DNA of 64,000 nt from Pyxicephalus adspersus (GCF_032062135.1 NC_092859.1:88153631-88217630); one strand, 5' to 3'; positions 48,632 to 60,555 are shown, numbered from the stretch's first letter. Notes: generated from the sequence alone by a model not told the origin. A program made the numbers and translations.

Positions 48632-48838
48632 TATGTAATATTGACAATCAACTACGATTGATGTTGACCAAAGTTATACTAAACTTTTCTCTTTTGTAAC
48701 CAACCCCCAATTCTCTTTCCCTATCCTTCTGTTATTTATGAATTAATGTCTTGGTTTTGTTACTTTGTTTTCAATTTTAATTTCTATGCGATTTTGTATC
48801 TGTCTTTTATTGCAAAAATCTTAATATAAATGTTTCTT

Positions 48839-51800
48839 AATATGAATCAACCAGTTGACATAAAATGTCATAGACAGATAGTAGGACCATTCAGTCTTCA
48901 GAAGCCTTTACATATTTATTTAGTTTATTTAGCTATGCTTTTGTTTCTAACAAATTTATTAGGAAAATTATCAATACTTTTAAGTAAGACCTTCATTGAT
49001 AACATTGCTGCAATGCATCCTACTGAAGTGTCTGCATTGTATTATTGTGCATACGCCAACCATAAAGCATTTTTTCTTAATATTATTTATTAACATAAAG
49101 CTATTTACCTTTTCATGTTTTATTTATAAGTGTGTATTTTCGTGTTTTATTTTTACTTTGTTCCTTATAACTAGTGCAAGCAGACTGTAGTTTATTGTAC
49201 CTTATGAGGGGCACAATGTGTACACTGAAAGGAGTATCAATGTGTAAAGCTGTTTAGAGTTTTAATGAAACACAATGTGCTTGAGCAGGTTCAAATGTAT
49301 TGTGGTTACTGCTTAAACCAAGAGCATCTACACAGTAACAGAAATATTCCCTAGATAATAAATTAATTCTTGCATGGTTATAAGCTCCTATCTGCATACA
49401 TGTATGTATACTAATGTGGGTATAAACTAGCCACAAGAACACAGAAAATGTGGAAATACATTTAAGATTTACCAGGGAACAAACAGATGGTGTGTTTTAT
49501 GCAGTGGGAATAAGAAGATGGACCATTGCTCTCATTAGCCGTTCAGTAAGGATAATGATCCCTTATTGTAAATACTCTCAAATCAGTAACGGAACTACTG
49601 CCATATGACCAGGGTCCTATGAATAGAGAGTAGTAGGCACCTCTTTTAGGAAGCCCCCATATAGAAAAAGTCCCTATTAAAGTGGGCACGATTAACACTT
49701 TCCTGACAAGCCTAAGTTTTTTCTGTATTGCAGATCTTTGGCCACCTCTGGTATCTGACATTTCCAGGGGTGTCCATTACCTGTAAATATACATGGATCA
49801 GCAGGAGTGATCAGAATACCAGCAGCAGCTGGGAATCTGCAATACAGCAAAGTTTTAGGCCACTGCCAATCGAAAGGTATTTATCTTTTTCTGTTACATG
49901 CTGCTTTTAGTATTGTAAGGTTAAATTTGTAGCAGTGTCACTTTAAAAAATAAGTGTACTTTAGTGTGAACAGTTTTGCCCAGCCCCCCTAAGTATTTAG
50001 GCCAAACCTATTAATAACCCTAATATCATCACCACATCCCCTTCAGCTTTTTGCCAGCTGCAATGGTAAATGGGGTGTTTTATGATGGTGCTTATTTTTC
50101 TGTGGGGTGACCAATTGAAATATTTGCTGTGGGGTCTGTCAATTCTAGATATGTACTAAAAAGGCATTTTGACTTCAGTGCATATTGCTGAGCTTGTTTT
50201 GCTTATCCTGGCACTACAACTTTGCCTATTTTACAACCATAGTTTGACAAAATTCTTAGAGCTGGAGTAAATATTAAGATGTCATTAAAGATCTGGAATA
50301 AGCATACTATAAATGAATGTCAGGAAAAAAAAATCAGATTTCCTTATGTCTACATCTGATGTGGATCAACATTGAAGCCAATGCATCAGCATAACAGCAA
50401 GGAACAAGCAGCCCTTAAAGAAGGTTAGCCGTAACAGCAATGGCAGCCTTTATAATTTCTCATGATACAGCCTTTTTGAACTAAGTTTTGGCTTTAGTTG
50501 GTGGATGGGAATAGACATAAATATTTTGCTACAACAGGGTCATCAAACCAGGGTTGGTTATGTCACAGCACCATGTCTATTTACACATTTCATTGTTCTC
50601 AATAGGTAATATCACTACCACACATGGGAATAACTATAACTCCACATAACTGAATATTGGTAATCATGCAGTGGAGTAAGAGAAATTTGGTTATAGGTTA
50701 TTAACCTAAGTAGTAATTTTTTACATCTTACATTATCAATAGCTTTTAATGCAATCCAAAGCTGAACAGTACAAACATAAAAATATAGATCTGTAATATC
50801 ATCTGATTTCCAAGCAGTTTTGGCTTCTTCCTTTGCCTGTAAGCTCTTTTTTTCCACTGCACAACAGGTTGCCATGACAACTTATATTTCAATTTCTATA
50901 AATCTCTATTTATAGAACCCAGGGTACACCATAGACAAGATAAAAAGAAAGCTAAATAGGACACACAGTCTCCACCATTAAACAGCAAGCAAGCAATCAA
51001 TAGCTAAAACACAAAAAGCAACTACCAACAAGAATTGTACAATTTCCTTCCATTCTTAAGATTGTGAATTGAAGAATACAACCTGATTTAATTTAGCTAT
51101 AAGGCTAAAGAAATTAGCAAGTGTTATCTTTTGCAGTTATGATTTGAAGCTACACTTTAATTAAATATGCATTACTGGAGTACACACATATGTCATGATG
51201 TGAGTAGAAAGTGCGCAGAATAAAGGCTCTCAGATCAATAAACAGCAGGACTATGTATGGGAAGAACTGTTACCTGAATCATGCTCTGTGTTTTCCTAAA
51301 ATGTTATCATAATTGCTAATGTACTTATCTATTCCACCAATGCAGTACTCCTAAAACCAACAAAGTGCTAAAATGCTCATTTCTTTGCATTGCCTTTAAA
51401 TCTCCAATTTACAGTTTGCTGACATTAAAAGAAAAGGTCAATCATGTTTTTTGTAATGTGGCTACTAAGAAAAAAAACCCAATCACAAGTAAGAGAGCCT
51501 TGGGGTAGATCAGAAACACTAATCAAAATGCAAGCTGGTTATTCTTAACCTTTCACAACCTTTCTTCATAGTGGTCGGAGAGGTCATACTTAACATACTG
51601 TACTGAGATCAGTGTGGCACAGCATACCTCTTCTCCTTTCAAATGAACTTAGAGTGACACTTGAGATTTAAGTTTTAATGTATTTGTCACAGTGCAGTTT
51701 AACAGACTCAGGCAAATTACCTTAAAATACCAATTTCTAGACACAGCCACTAACCATAGAGAGCTAAATCTACAAATAACTATTTATAGAGTATTTAATT

Positions 51801-52119
51801 TGCAACCCAAAAGCAAAGCACGCATAATTTAAGCTAATGCAAATAGAGTCTGATGCTTTCAAAACGAGCGGTATTCCTGCTTGTAATTATCACTCAAGTT
51901 AACATGCTGATTAGAACTTGATTCCTTAAAGTCTGATTAAAAAAATGTGATGCAGGAAAAAAATGTTATATTAAAGAATGGAGCATGTAGTTGAGGATTT
52001 TGAATATTTTAATTAAGAGCATGAAAAAAGCTTAGCTTCAGGCAAACATCTAAATACACCATGTAGTATATCCTACCATTGTGTCTGATAAACCACTATG
52101 TTTTGTAGCAAGAAAAACA

Positions 52120-52121
<2 letters not shown>
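48839..52121. other. AT-rich stretch, no gene seen
   Basis: No gene or recognised transposon in about 3.3 kb downstream of the LINE. Confidence 0.55.

Positions 52122-52195
<74 letters not shown>
52122..52195. repeat. (TA)n microsatellite, 74 bp
   Basis: The longest TA run in the window. It directly abuts the 3' end of the minus-strand CR1 fragment beginning at about 52199. Confidence 0.97.
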
Positions 52196-52198
<3 letters not shown>

Positions 52199-52199
<1 letters not shown>

Positions 52200-52306
52200 A
52201 CATACTTCAGATTGTCAGATTGAAAAAAGACATAGGGCCATCAAGTTCAATCACTGAGGAAATAAACATACTAGAAACCAGCATATTCCAGATAAAACCA
52301 TAATTA
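52199..52306 (-). mobile_element. CR1 3' UTR fragment (minus strand)
   Basis: The reverse complement contains TTGAACTTGATGGCCCTATG followed by TCTTTTTTCAATCTG and, further upstream, GTTTATTTCCTCAGTG, matching the 3' end of the CR1 at 45300-45399. The element's 3' end points left into the TA run. Confidence 0.82.
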
Positions 52307-52307
52307 C

Positions 52308-52574
52308 CACAGCGCTGTACAAAGATCAGCGGTGCACTCACATGAGTCTCAGTCATATGTCTAGCAAGTGTGGTTGAAATGTGTCGATGCGTTTCCTAGT
52401 GATGGTGGAACATATCAAGTTTGGTTGAAATGTCTTGCTTTTCATCCAAATATACCTGTGACATATACCACAGCTCTGTACAAAGATGACAGGTGCACTC
52501 ACATGAGTCTCAGTCATATGTACGGCATGGCATGGTTGAAACGTCTCCATGCGTTTTCGAGTGATGGTGGAACA
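52308..52574. repeat. Two direct repeats, period about 160 bp
   Basis: 52308-52414 and 52468-52574 share CCACAGC-CTGTACAAAGAT, GTGCACTCACATGAGTCTCA GTCATATG and GTGATGGTGGAACATA, with scattered differences. The spacer between them is unrelated to the repeat core. The block separates two CR1 fragments. Confidence 0.85.
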
Positions 52575-52612
52575 TACACACATACATACATACATAGATA
52601 CTTACAATTTTA

Positions 52613-52990
52613 CATATAAAGATAAACGGTAAAGGTCCCAACACTGAACCCTGGGGTACACCACTAATAACCTAAGACCATTTAGAGTATGACTCAATAA
52701 TCACTACTTTCTGCATGCAGTGTTTAAGCCAGTTCTCTATCCATTTACAGATTGAATTTTCTAAACCTATTGAGCCTAATTTAAGGTCATATTAACTTTC
52801 TGTGGGGTACAGTGACGAATACTTTTGCTTTACTTACTTCCTTATCTTTCCAACTATAGAAGTTAACATTTCCAGTCTGTAGTTACTTGATTATGACTTT
52901 GCTCCCTCCTTAAAGATAGGTACCACTTTGGTCTTAATCTATTGGTACCATTCCAGTGATAATCACTGAGTTACCTTCAACATGTCATTT
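52613..52990 (-). pseudogene. CR1 reverse transcriptase fragment (minus strand)
   Basis: On the reverse complement the segment encodes VVPIFKEGAKS (near 52905), TVPHRKL, and SGVPQGSVLGPLP (52635-52670), matching motif positions in the CR1 at 43811. Unlike that copy, motif B here keeps the CAG (Gln) codon. Part of the RT between the first block and motif A, and everything from motif B to the 3' UTR, has been lost. With 52199-52306 it is probably one CR1 insertion later disrupted. Confidence 0.8.
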
Positions 52991-53093
52991 AATTTTAAGA
53001 ATATTTTGAGAAGCTTGCATTTACCTAAAAATGTATTTAAAAAAAAGTGTACAGGTACAATTGTATGATTGAAAATTGTTATAGGTAGTGTGA

Positions 53094-53790
53094 CAGGGTG
53101 TCCCAGGGTTTGGCTGGGAAAGTCCTAGATTGTGTTTATGTAGTACCCAGGCTGAGATGTTTTTCACATTAGGGCTCCAGGAAAAGTAATTTTAAGTATT
53201 GGCTAGATCAGTGTTTCTCAAACTTTTAAACATGGGGAACCCCAAAATACATTTCAGGACTTCAGGGAACACATGCTATTACAGTACATTGGTGTGATGC
53301 TCAGGAAAAAGAATGCCTCCAACACTGCCATCCAATCAGAAGAATGTCACCCTTACAGATAGCCAAAAAGGTCATTGGTATCAGTTAATCTGACCAGAGA
53401 GTCACTAACTGCCCATTGTTTAAGTAACTCCCTGCAACTTCTGGAGGAACCCTGTTTGAGAAACACATGGCTAGACTGATGGCTTTAAATAAAAGCTGGT
53501 ATAAGGGGCCAAGGAAGAGATCTTTGTTCACCGGGTCCATGCCCAGGTCTTCACTAAGACTTAGTACAGGCTCTGTTTAGCTAATATGCTACAGACTGTT
53601 AAGAGCTCACTGGCTTCCCAAAGCTAGAAGGGAAAAGGAACTCAAGAAACAACAGTTTTAAATGTAAGTTGCCAAGTTTTGTGCAAGAGAACTTGTTATA
53701 TTACTGTTATTAAGAGAGGGAACAACCAAACAAGGTAGTCAGTGGACTAAGTATAAAGAACCCAGGCAGCAGTATAAAGTTTTTTTTTTT
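53094..53790 (+). mobile_element. Possible LTR of a Ty3/gypsy element
   Basis: Begins TGTGACAGGGTGTCCCAGGG, an LTR-like start. A related CACCCTGTCAC (reverse orientation) occurs at 57834-57844 beside the gypsy remnant. It contains AAATAAAAGCT, a possible poly-A signal, at about 53486. It is interrupted by the hAT-like element at 53209-53468. The right boundary and any partner LTR were not found. Confidence 0.33.
53209..53468 (+). mobile_element. hAT-like element, CAGTGTTTCTCAAAC family, complete
   Basis: Left CAGTGTTTCTCAAACTTTT, right GTTTGAGAAACACAT (the last two bases mutated from TG). Flanking 8-bp copies GGCTAGAT (53201-53208) and GGCTAGAC (53469-53476) match at 7 of 8, a hAT-sized duplication. 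At 260 bp it has no transposase. Relatives lie at 13060, 39233 and 55990. Confidence 0.85.
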
Positions 53791-55209
53791 CCAAAAATTA
53801 GTTGCTATTGCTACAACCAATCTGCCATGGCAGGTTCCTAGTAGCTTACACTTTTGTACCTTGTGTACATGTAGAACATATAGTCTGCACTTGCTTTAGT
53901 CCTTAAATTTACTGAAGAGAATTAGCGACAAGTCTAAATATGAACGCATGTTAAACATTTTATAGATGCCTTGTATACATTGGTTCTACATACAAAGTAT
54001 ACTTTATGCTTGCATTTAAAAATGTTTAGCTGATTGTATTATCAGAAGATAATGGCCAGTGCTGACCAATATTTCTGCAGTGTAAAAAAAAATACATACT
54101 GCAGAAGAGCACTGTAGCTATTCTAAATGTAACTCAGATGCCCAGTTTCGAAATGAAGGCATTCAGTTTTGAATGATTCAGGGGGCATAGCCATAAATGG
54201 ATTGGTTTACTCATTTCTATTACCCTAACAATCATCTGGACTAACATTCGTTAAATATTAGATACAAGGGCACAACTGCAAATGTACCTCACTAGCAAAT
54301 GGCCCCATCACTTAAGTGACTGTTTGCAGAACTGAGATCTGATGTCTGGCGTTTATCATCACCAGGATAGTGTTTTAAGAGCAGGTACCTCCGCCAGCAT
54401 CCACCAAACCTTAGGGACAAATAGGTTTGTATAAACAAGAGCATCGTAACATTAATAGATCCCTTGCTATGGTTATATTAGTCTCCATTCCTGTCGTTCT
54501 GGGCTGGTCTTGGGATTTGTGTTTATTTTTTGGGAATTAAATGTACGAAATAGTGGACCAGCCATCAGAATACCTAAATTTGCCCTAGATCCACTAAACA
54601 GATGTTCTAGGTCAGGTTTTAGACCTAGAAGAGATTTTTATTCTTTTCTATACATACACAAGTAACAGCACCAATTTATACATACATCTAAAAAAAGAAA
54701 AAGAAAAGACGCACTGGCTTTTAACTATGCACAGAATAAAAGATATGGTACATTAAAATGAATGTCATTATCAATGCATTGCTTGGAATTCTGCATTCTA
54801 TTTCGTTTTAAAAAAAGATACTTGTAACATTCTAGACCCTGAGCAGAAAATAGAAGTCGGATAGGTTTCTTAGCTCAGTTAACTGATATCTTTTGCAGTT
54901 CTGTCTTTTAACAATTCAGAGATGTGATTCCCAAGTGCAGCTTTTGCTTCCTGTTATTGATTGACCAAAAAGCCATCAAAACATTCCAAGGGAATCATTC
55001 AGCTATTCCTGGAATGTAAACTGTGACTTTTCTGTCTAATGGCATAAATTGTTAGGTATTAATCACCAAGCTACTGATAAATAAAGCATCCATCCATGTA
55101 AAATCATACAATATAGTAGCACAAATGCATAAAGAATATTTTTAATTGTATATATCTTTTCAGTGTGCCGTCATTCAGGCTTCTAAAACAATACTGAAAA
55201 TAAAAAGGT
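53791..55209. other. AT-rich stretch, no gene seen
   Basis: No coding signal and no recognised repeat. Confidence 0.55.
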
Positions 55210-55308
55210 NNNNNNNNNNNNNNNNNNNNNNNNNNNNNNNNNNNNNNNNNNNNNNNNNNNNNNNNNNNNNNNNNNNNNNNNNNNNNNNNNNNNNNNNNNN
55301 NNNNNNNN
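55210..55308. other. Assembly gap (99 N)
   Basis: Run of N. Confidence 1.
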
Positions 55309-56698
55309 TGTTTTAGGTTATAATTACCTGAAATAGAGGTTATAGATCTATACTGTGTGACAGCCTACGTTCAGGCTATTTAAGCTCTTTGCACATGAAT
55401 AACCCAGACCCCAAATAATGTAACACAATACCTATGATAGGTTGATGGGATTTGGACTTTCAAATCTGATTGTACTAAAAATATAGGATTTTGAACAGAC
55501 AAACAGAGTTAAATGTATTCTTATGTACACTATTGCACTCAATGTTCAGCAGAGCAATAATAGCTGCCGAAAATGTAACAGAAACAAGGGTCCTTGCATT
55601 AGTTTAAAAGCCGTGGTATAAGAGCCAGATCATAGGCCTTGTAGAGGTAAAGTCATTAGTTATGGCAACATCACATACACAGAATTCATCTGCTGCTTTT
55701 AATCAGGAATTCTATGCTTAGAGTACATTTGTATTGATTTGCTTTGTCACAGTAAACTCGCCTCTCAACCTTTTTACCTTTTAGGAACCAATAAAAAAAT
55801 GATCAGGTCTGGAGGGATCCCTCCTAAAACCATTTTATTGGGGGGATGGGGACAAAATCCTAAATTGGTGGCTGCTGGAAGGAATGCTCCATTTACTGTG
55901 GTGGCTAAAATACTAATATAAACTAAAAACATTGTGTACCTTGGTAGGTGGCCCAAAACTTCATCAAATGGGAGGTCAAAAAGGCACAGTATGAGAAACC
56001 CCTAGCAAACTCTGGAGGAACCTGGTGGTTCCATGAAGCCTTGTCTGGGAATGGGTGCATTAAACTGTATAACTCAATGTAAATCTTAATGTAAGATGTA
56101 AGACTCTTAATGTAAATCCTTACTAGGTAAACAATTTTTAGATTTACAGGTCCATTTTGTCATTCTCTGGTTCACTAAAACTCAGATCATTCACAGAAAA
56201 TAGAATACAGAACATGCTACTGTCATTAGTTTATTGTCAATCAAGCATTATACACACCAATTATTTCATGTTTATATTTCACTCAATCATTCAATATTCA
56301 TAAAAGCACACTGTCATTGCATGCAAATCGTGTGCTACACAATTGAGATCAATGATCTATGTGTGAGTATTTGTCTTGTTACCTTCTCCTGGAAAAAAAT
56401 GAAAGATAGAAAACAGCACATCTGCATGCACAGACCTTAGCTATATTTATTCGCTGATATATTAGGAATTACAACATATGTATTATATTCCAGGATCTCA
56501 AAGTGCAACTTTCAATTCCCTGGTATTCTAGTGTTTCAAAGTGATACTGCTCTCTGTGGAGTCACAAGATAAATGTATTCTTTAGAGACTGTGTTCCTTA
56601 CTTGCTTAGATCATTTTATTCAATACATTTTATTTTAGCTGGTTTGCAATGCACTCCATACTATGGACTAGCTCCATTGACTAAATTTACTTTTTCTA
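55309..56698. other. AT-rich stretch with one hAT fragment
   Basis: No gene recognised. It contains the short hAT-like fragment at 55990-56055. Confidence 0.5.
55990..56055 (+). mobile_element. hAT-like fragment (CAGTGTTTCTCAAAC family)
   Basis: The phrases CCCCTAGCAAACTCTGGAGG AACC and CATGAAGCCTTGTCTGGGA align to the right end of the 39233 copy. Only the terminal portion is present. Confidence 0.45.
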
Positions 56699-56940
56699 AG
56701 AGTAGAATTTTATTGAGCTTTACAATAAGAAATTTGGTACGGTGAACAGAAAAGAGTAGCGTCATTATTTTATACAAAAGCTGCAAATGACTGCTTATGT
56801 AACAATGGATAAAATGTAAATGATACGTGTATAGCCAGCAAGCATGCTGGCCAGACTTGAAAACTAAAAACAGAAATGGAAAAAGGAGAAACGCAAAAAG
56901 AAAAAAAGGGAGATTGAAGGGAGAATACTCTGTGGTAAGA
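56699..56940 (-). mobile_element. Possible LINE 3' tail (minus strand)
   Basis: The reverse complement is pyrimidine-rich and ends TTGTAAAGCTCAATAAAATT, resembling the 3' untranslated regions of L1-type elements. No coding motif is certain. Confidence 0.28.
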
Positions 56941-57249
56941 TCTCATGGCCTGGATAGAAGCTATTCTGGATCATATGCCATATTATACTTTGGATGAGTT
57001 CAAAATTGTTGTTTGGAAATGTTACATTTTGTTGATTGTTCCTAAATTATTTAGAACTTTTATGTTCAAACATCTGGGCCTACAGTATATGTAACATTAC
57101 ATTCTCCAAATGCCACAATACAACAACAGTGTAAAGTTTGTCTTTCTGCAACTGTACTTAAACCCAATTATCACACCCATATACTGTAAGAGATTTTATG
57201 TTCCTTCCATTGGTTTCATATTATGTATTGTCTTGTGTCCCGTAATAAC

Positions 57250-57845
57250 TACATGGTGTGGGATTTAGCTCAGCACCAGGGTGTAGATGGCTCCCTGGAT
57301 GAGCACACTATACTAAGAAGGCACAGCACAATAAAGTTTTTGGGCTGAAAAAAACATAAAACAAAATACATCCATGCCAATCTGATGAAAACCTACACAG
57401 AAGCTTCCCTGACTAAAAGACCTGGAAAAACCCTATGCTACTTAGGTGTCTAAACTGAGTGATGCAGTGTTCAGCACACCGGCTATGTCTCACCCAAGTA
57501 ACCACGGTTGCACACACAGGTATATACCAAACTGATCGGTCCTGGGCACTGGATTAGGGTGGGGTTCTAACTCTAAGCAGGCAGGGAGTATAATACAGAA
57601 TTTATTCTTTATTCCAAATTACAACATTTTTAATCCCTGAGGTGATAAGCGCTGGGTCCCAGCCACCAAAGATTCCCTGTCTTCAAGGTTTCAGCAGATT
57701 GATGTGGTATATTTGATCTGGTATCCTGCGACCTGGTTGACTGATCCTGTAATTAACTACACTGATCTTTTTCAAGACTTACGCACCATGCCATTTAGCT
57801 ACAAAATTACTCTTTACCATGGGGACAAAAACACCCTGTCACCGG
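57250..57845 (-). mobile_element. Probable 3' LTR of the Ty3/gypsy element
   Basis: Shares in direct orientation with 59125-59320 the phrases ATAAAACAAAATA-ATCC-TGCCAA, CTACACAG and CTAAGC-GGC-GGGAGT-TAATAC. The right boundary is placed at CACCCTGTCAC (reverse of a TGACAGGGTG start). It also contains CACAATAAAGTTTTTGGG. The repeats diverge substantially, so the LTR call is tentative. Confidence 0.45.
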
Positions 57846-57929
57846 GTGGTCAACTATATCTTATGTTCCTCTACAATAGGCATCACCCTGTGCAATTCTC
57901 TCCTATATTGGAGCAACATGATCAGTGAT

Positions 57930-58627
57930 GCTTTTTTAAGGCAAACTTCCATTTTCCAAGGTTTCTTTAGCAATGTCCTCCTTGGAGTCTTCTATGTAAT
58001 AGTTTAAAAAGTAAAGCAACCCAATGAGGTCTGTGGAACCTTGATGATACACAATAACTCCCGTTATAGTGTCTTATTAAACCTTTCAGCCAAGTCATCC
58101 ATTTGTTTATGATATATGGAAGTATGTAGCTGCTTTACTTTAGGCAGCCTACAGAGCTCTTTAGTTACCCTGGATATAAATGGAGTCCCTTGGTCCATAA
58201 GGACTTCCCTTGGAATGCCTACACAGTTATAAACTTCCAACAATTAACTAGCTATTGTTTTTACATGGAAATTTTTGAGAGGAAACATTGTGAAAATGGG
58301 GCATGGGAGCAGACAGTTGACACACAGGACAAGAAGTAGCTTAAGTTTCAACCTCTTTAGCCATCCCAGACCAGTATACTCTATGTAGTAAATTCTGTCT
58401 CTCATTTCCTCTATCCCCAAGTGTCCCCCCCTAGCAAATGTAATATTTCTAAGACCATCTTTCCAAACGGATTGGGTACCATGAACTCCCTCTTCCACTT
58501 TTTTGATGCCCCAATATAACAGGTCCCTTTTCATAGTAAAGTAGGAGAAAGCAACCCTCTTACCTGGGTTAGCTGGTTCCCTATTTATCCCACATAGTTT
58601 TGGCTCCATATGTATGGGGTCTTTCAA
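57930..58627 (-). pseudogene. Ty3/gypsy integrase region, internally deleted
   Basis: On the minus strand: RDLLYWGIKK, GGHLGIEEMRDRI and VLCVNC mark the His/Cys zinc-binding domain. MDQGTPFISRVTKE and LAERFNKT follow, with exactly 35 residues between the Asp of DQGTPF and the Glu of AERF, the D-35-E spacing of retroviral-type integrases. The stretch that should carry the first catalytic Asp is missing (joined near 58244). A further loss lies just after NKT, where VPQTSLGCF-like sequence follows at once. Stops and frameshifts make it inactive. Confidence 0.82.
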
Positions 58628-59045
58628 CTACTCAGTGACAAATTTTTCCAGATACCTAAATTCAAGGGGCACTGTTAACAAGAGGGCCACCAGCCCAGCC
58701 CACTGTTGCTTTGGTCAACACACCCTCTCAGTAGTCTTTTCAAATATAGTCAAGAACACCTCAGGATCATCATCTACAGTTATCTTTGGCAGTAGGCTGC
58801 TTACACAATACTATGATGTACTACTGGAAATACCTTAAACTGTTGTCTGCTGTCTCTGTGGCATATGTTGCAATATAACCTCCATCTACTACTAGTGGCA
58901 CTGCTCCTGCTGTTGGTAGTGCTGCTCCTGAAGGATAAATGCTTGTTGTAACTGCTCATTTGTCCATTCTTGCTCAGCATTCACTCGCTGCTGATTAGCA
59001 TTACCAAAAACAAGCTGTCTGACTATGACTTCCTTGTTGCCCTAG
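58628..59045 (-). pseudogene. Ty3/gypsy gag remnant
   Basis: The minus strand encodes a Gln-rich region (58860-59040, including QQQEQ and EQEWTNEQLQQ) followed by VFLTIFEKTTERVCWPKQQW AGLVALLLT, which resembles the capsid of vertebrate gypsy elements. It runs directly into the integrase zinc-finger region. The rest of gag plus protease, reverse transcriptase and RNase H have been lost. Confidence 0.68.
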
Positions 59046-59084
59046 ATCCCACAGATGTGCCTGCATTCTCCACCATATGTGGAG

Positions 59085-59330
59085 GCTATCTTAGCATTGG
59101 GGTGGGGGTGGTTTTTTCCCGTTTGCGCACCCTGCACTAATAAGCACATCACAACAAAGTTTTGGGAGTTGAAAAACTTGCACAGGCCTAGTTATAAAAG
59201 GATTACATACAGAAGTAAAAAAAATATAAAACAAAATAAATCCTTGCCAAACTGGTAATCGTCTACACAGGAGTATTGACCCTAAGCTGGCTGGGAGTTT
59301 AATACCCTTCATGATACGCAGACCTGCTTC
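59085..59330 (-). mobile_element. Probable 5' LTR remnant of the Ty3/gypsy element
   Basis: The partner of the 57250 repeat: shares ACAA-AAAGTTTTGGG, ATAAAACAAAATAAATCCTT and GGCTGGGAGTTTAATACCC. Between it and gag, a TTCTCCACCATATG phrase (59069-59082) lies where the leader/primer site should be. It is shorter than the other repeat and truncated outward. Confidence 0.42.
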
Positions 59331-60292
59331 CTAACTGTTTAATCCCCACACTATCAAAAACACAAGACAAACGGCTGAACCATGGGACAACTGTATCTTT
59401 CACTCACTTGATGTCAAAAAAGGTATACTTTGTTAGAAAAGCACTACACAGTATACTGATGTTTTACCAATAACATATGGTGAATATACCAGTAAACCAG
59501 CAATCAGTTACATCTATATGTGGCTTCTAATTATTCTTGTATGTTTCATATTTTAGAAGTTAAATAAAGTCTAATTATATTTGAAAAAGTAATGAGAAAG
59601 AAAGTTACAAGTATTCATGTTTATATATTTATAATCAATGTTTGATATCCATACAAACTAATGACTAAAGTAGGTTATGAGAATAACCTGTAATACTGCC
59701 ACTACGATAACATTTATGTGACGTGCAGTGTAACAGGGTGACCAGAAGTAATCTTAAACCTGGTTTTCTGTGTTTATTTTAAACATCCAGTCATGTATAA
59801 AGGAAAACAGAAAACTTTCTTCCTAATATTGTATTATTGATGTCAGAATGGGCTTGGTTGATCTTACATTGGGCTTTGGGGCCAAGGATCAAACCACTAT
59901 ACTTCATTGTACTTTTCTTTATGTCATTGATTAAGAAATTGGTCCTGAAGTAAAGACTAGAACTGGCAGTATCTGACAACAGGTCACCAATAAAACCCAT
60001 ATATTTGATATATTGGTATTGCTTTTCAGTTACAGGGTTACGAAGGAGAAGACATAAAGGGAAAATTTATTACATTATGTAGTCTCTTGTTTTTTTGTTC
60101 ATAAACTTGTGTTCAGGATAACTCCTAATCAAACTTTATCAAAACATTAATTTATATTATTATATAATTATAATAGATAATTATAAAATTTATAATTATA
60201 ATATAGGCATACACACCTAAAGTATATATTTTTTGAAGATGTAATGCACCGTATGTTACAATGTACAACAACCAATTGCCAAAAATCTAATA
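59331..60292. other. AT-rich stretch, no gene seen
   Basis: Contains an AT-only near-palindromic tract at about 60157-60205. No gene is recognised. Confidence 0.55.
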
Positions 60293-60464
60293 TTCAGACT
60301 GCCCTTTTGCCATGTATAATAAGACATAATTATGTGCCCTACGTTGCAGATTGGATACATTAGTTCTTTTTGTTGGATACATTAGTTCAGGCTGCCATTT
60401 TTCCATGTATAGTCAGACATAATTATGTGCCCTATGTTGCACGTTGGATACATTAGTTCTTTTT
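60293..60464. repeat. 93-bp tandem duplication (two units)
   Basis: Units starting at 60293 and 60386 share CATAATTATGTGCCCTA, GTTGCA and TTGGATACATTAGTTCTTTT with about ten differences. Confidence 0.85.
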
Positions 60465-60555
60465 TTAGTGATTACTAATGTAGACCTAAAAGTCTAAAAA
60501 GTAAACTAAAACATGAAAACAAAATGATTTTAATCATGCTAAATGGTAAATCTTG

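Larger units (their letters stand above)
40318..48838 (+). mobile_element. L1/Tx1-clade LINE, near full length, doubly interrupted
   Basis: A non-LTR retrotransposon reading left to right: GC-richer leader (from about GGAACTTCCGGTTCCGG), ORF1, spacer, ORF2 (endonuclease, reverse transcriptase, Cys-rich C-terminus) and a pyrimidine-rich 3' untranslated region. Removing the CR1 at 43811-45399 and the Tc1 at 47293-48631 leaves about 5.6 kb, a full-length size for this class. Both frames carry several frameshifts and stops, so the copy is dead. The endonuclease is of the AP type. The RT sequence and the C-terminal CxxC...HxxxxC-like tail suit the L1/Tx1 group. The exact termini and target duplication were not determined. 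Confidence 0.88.
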
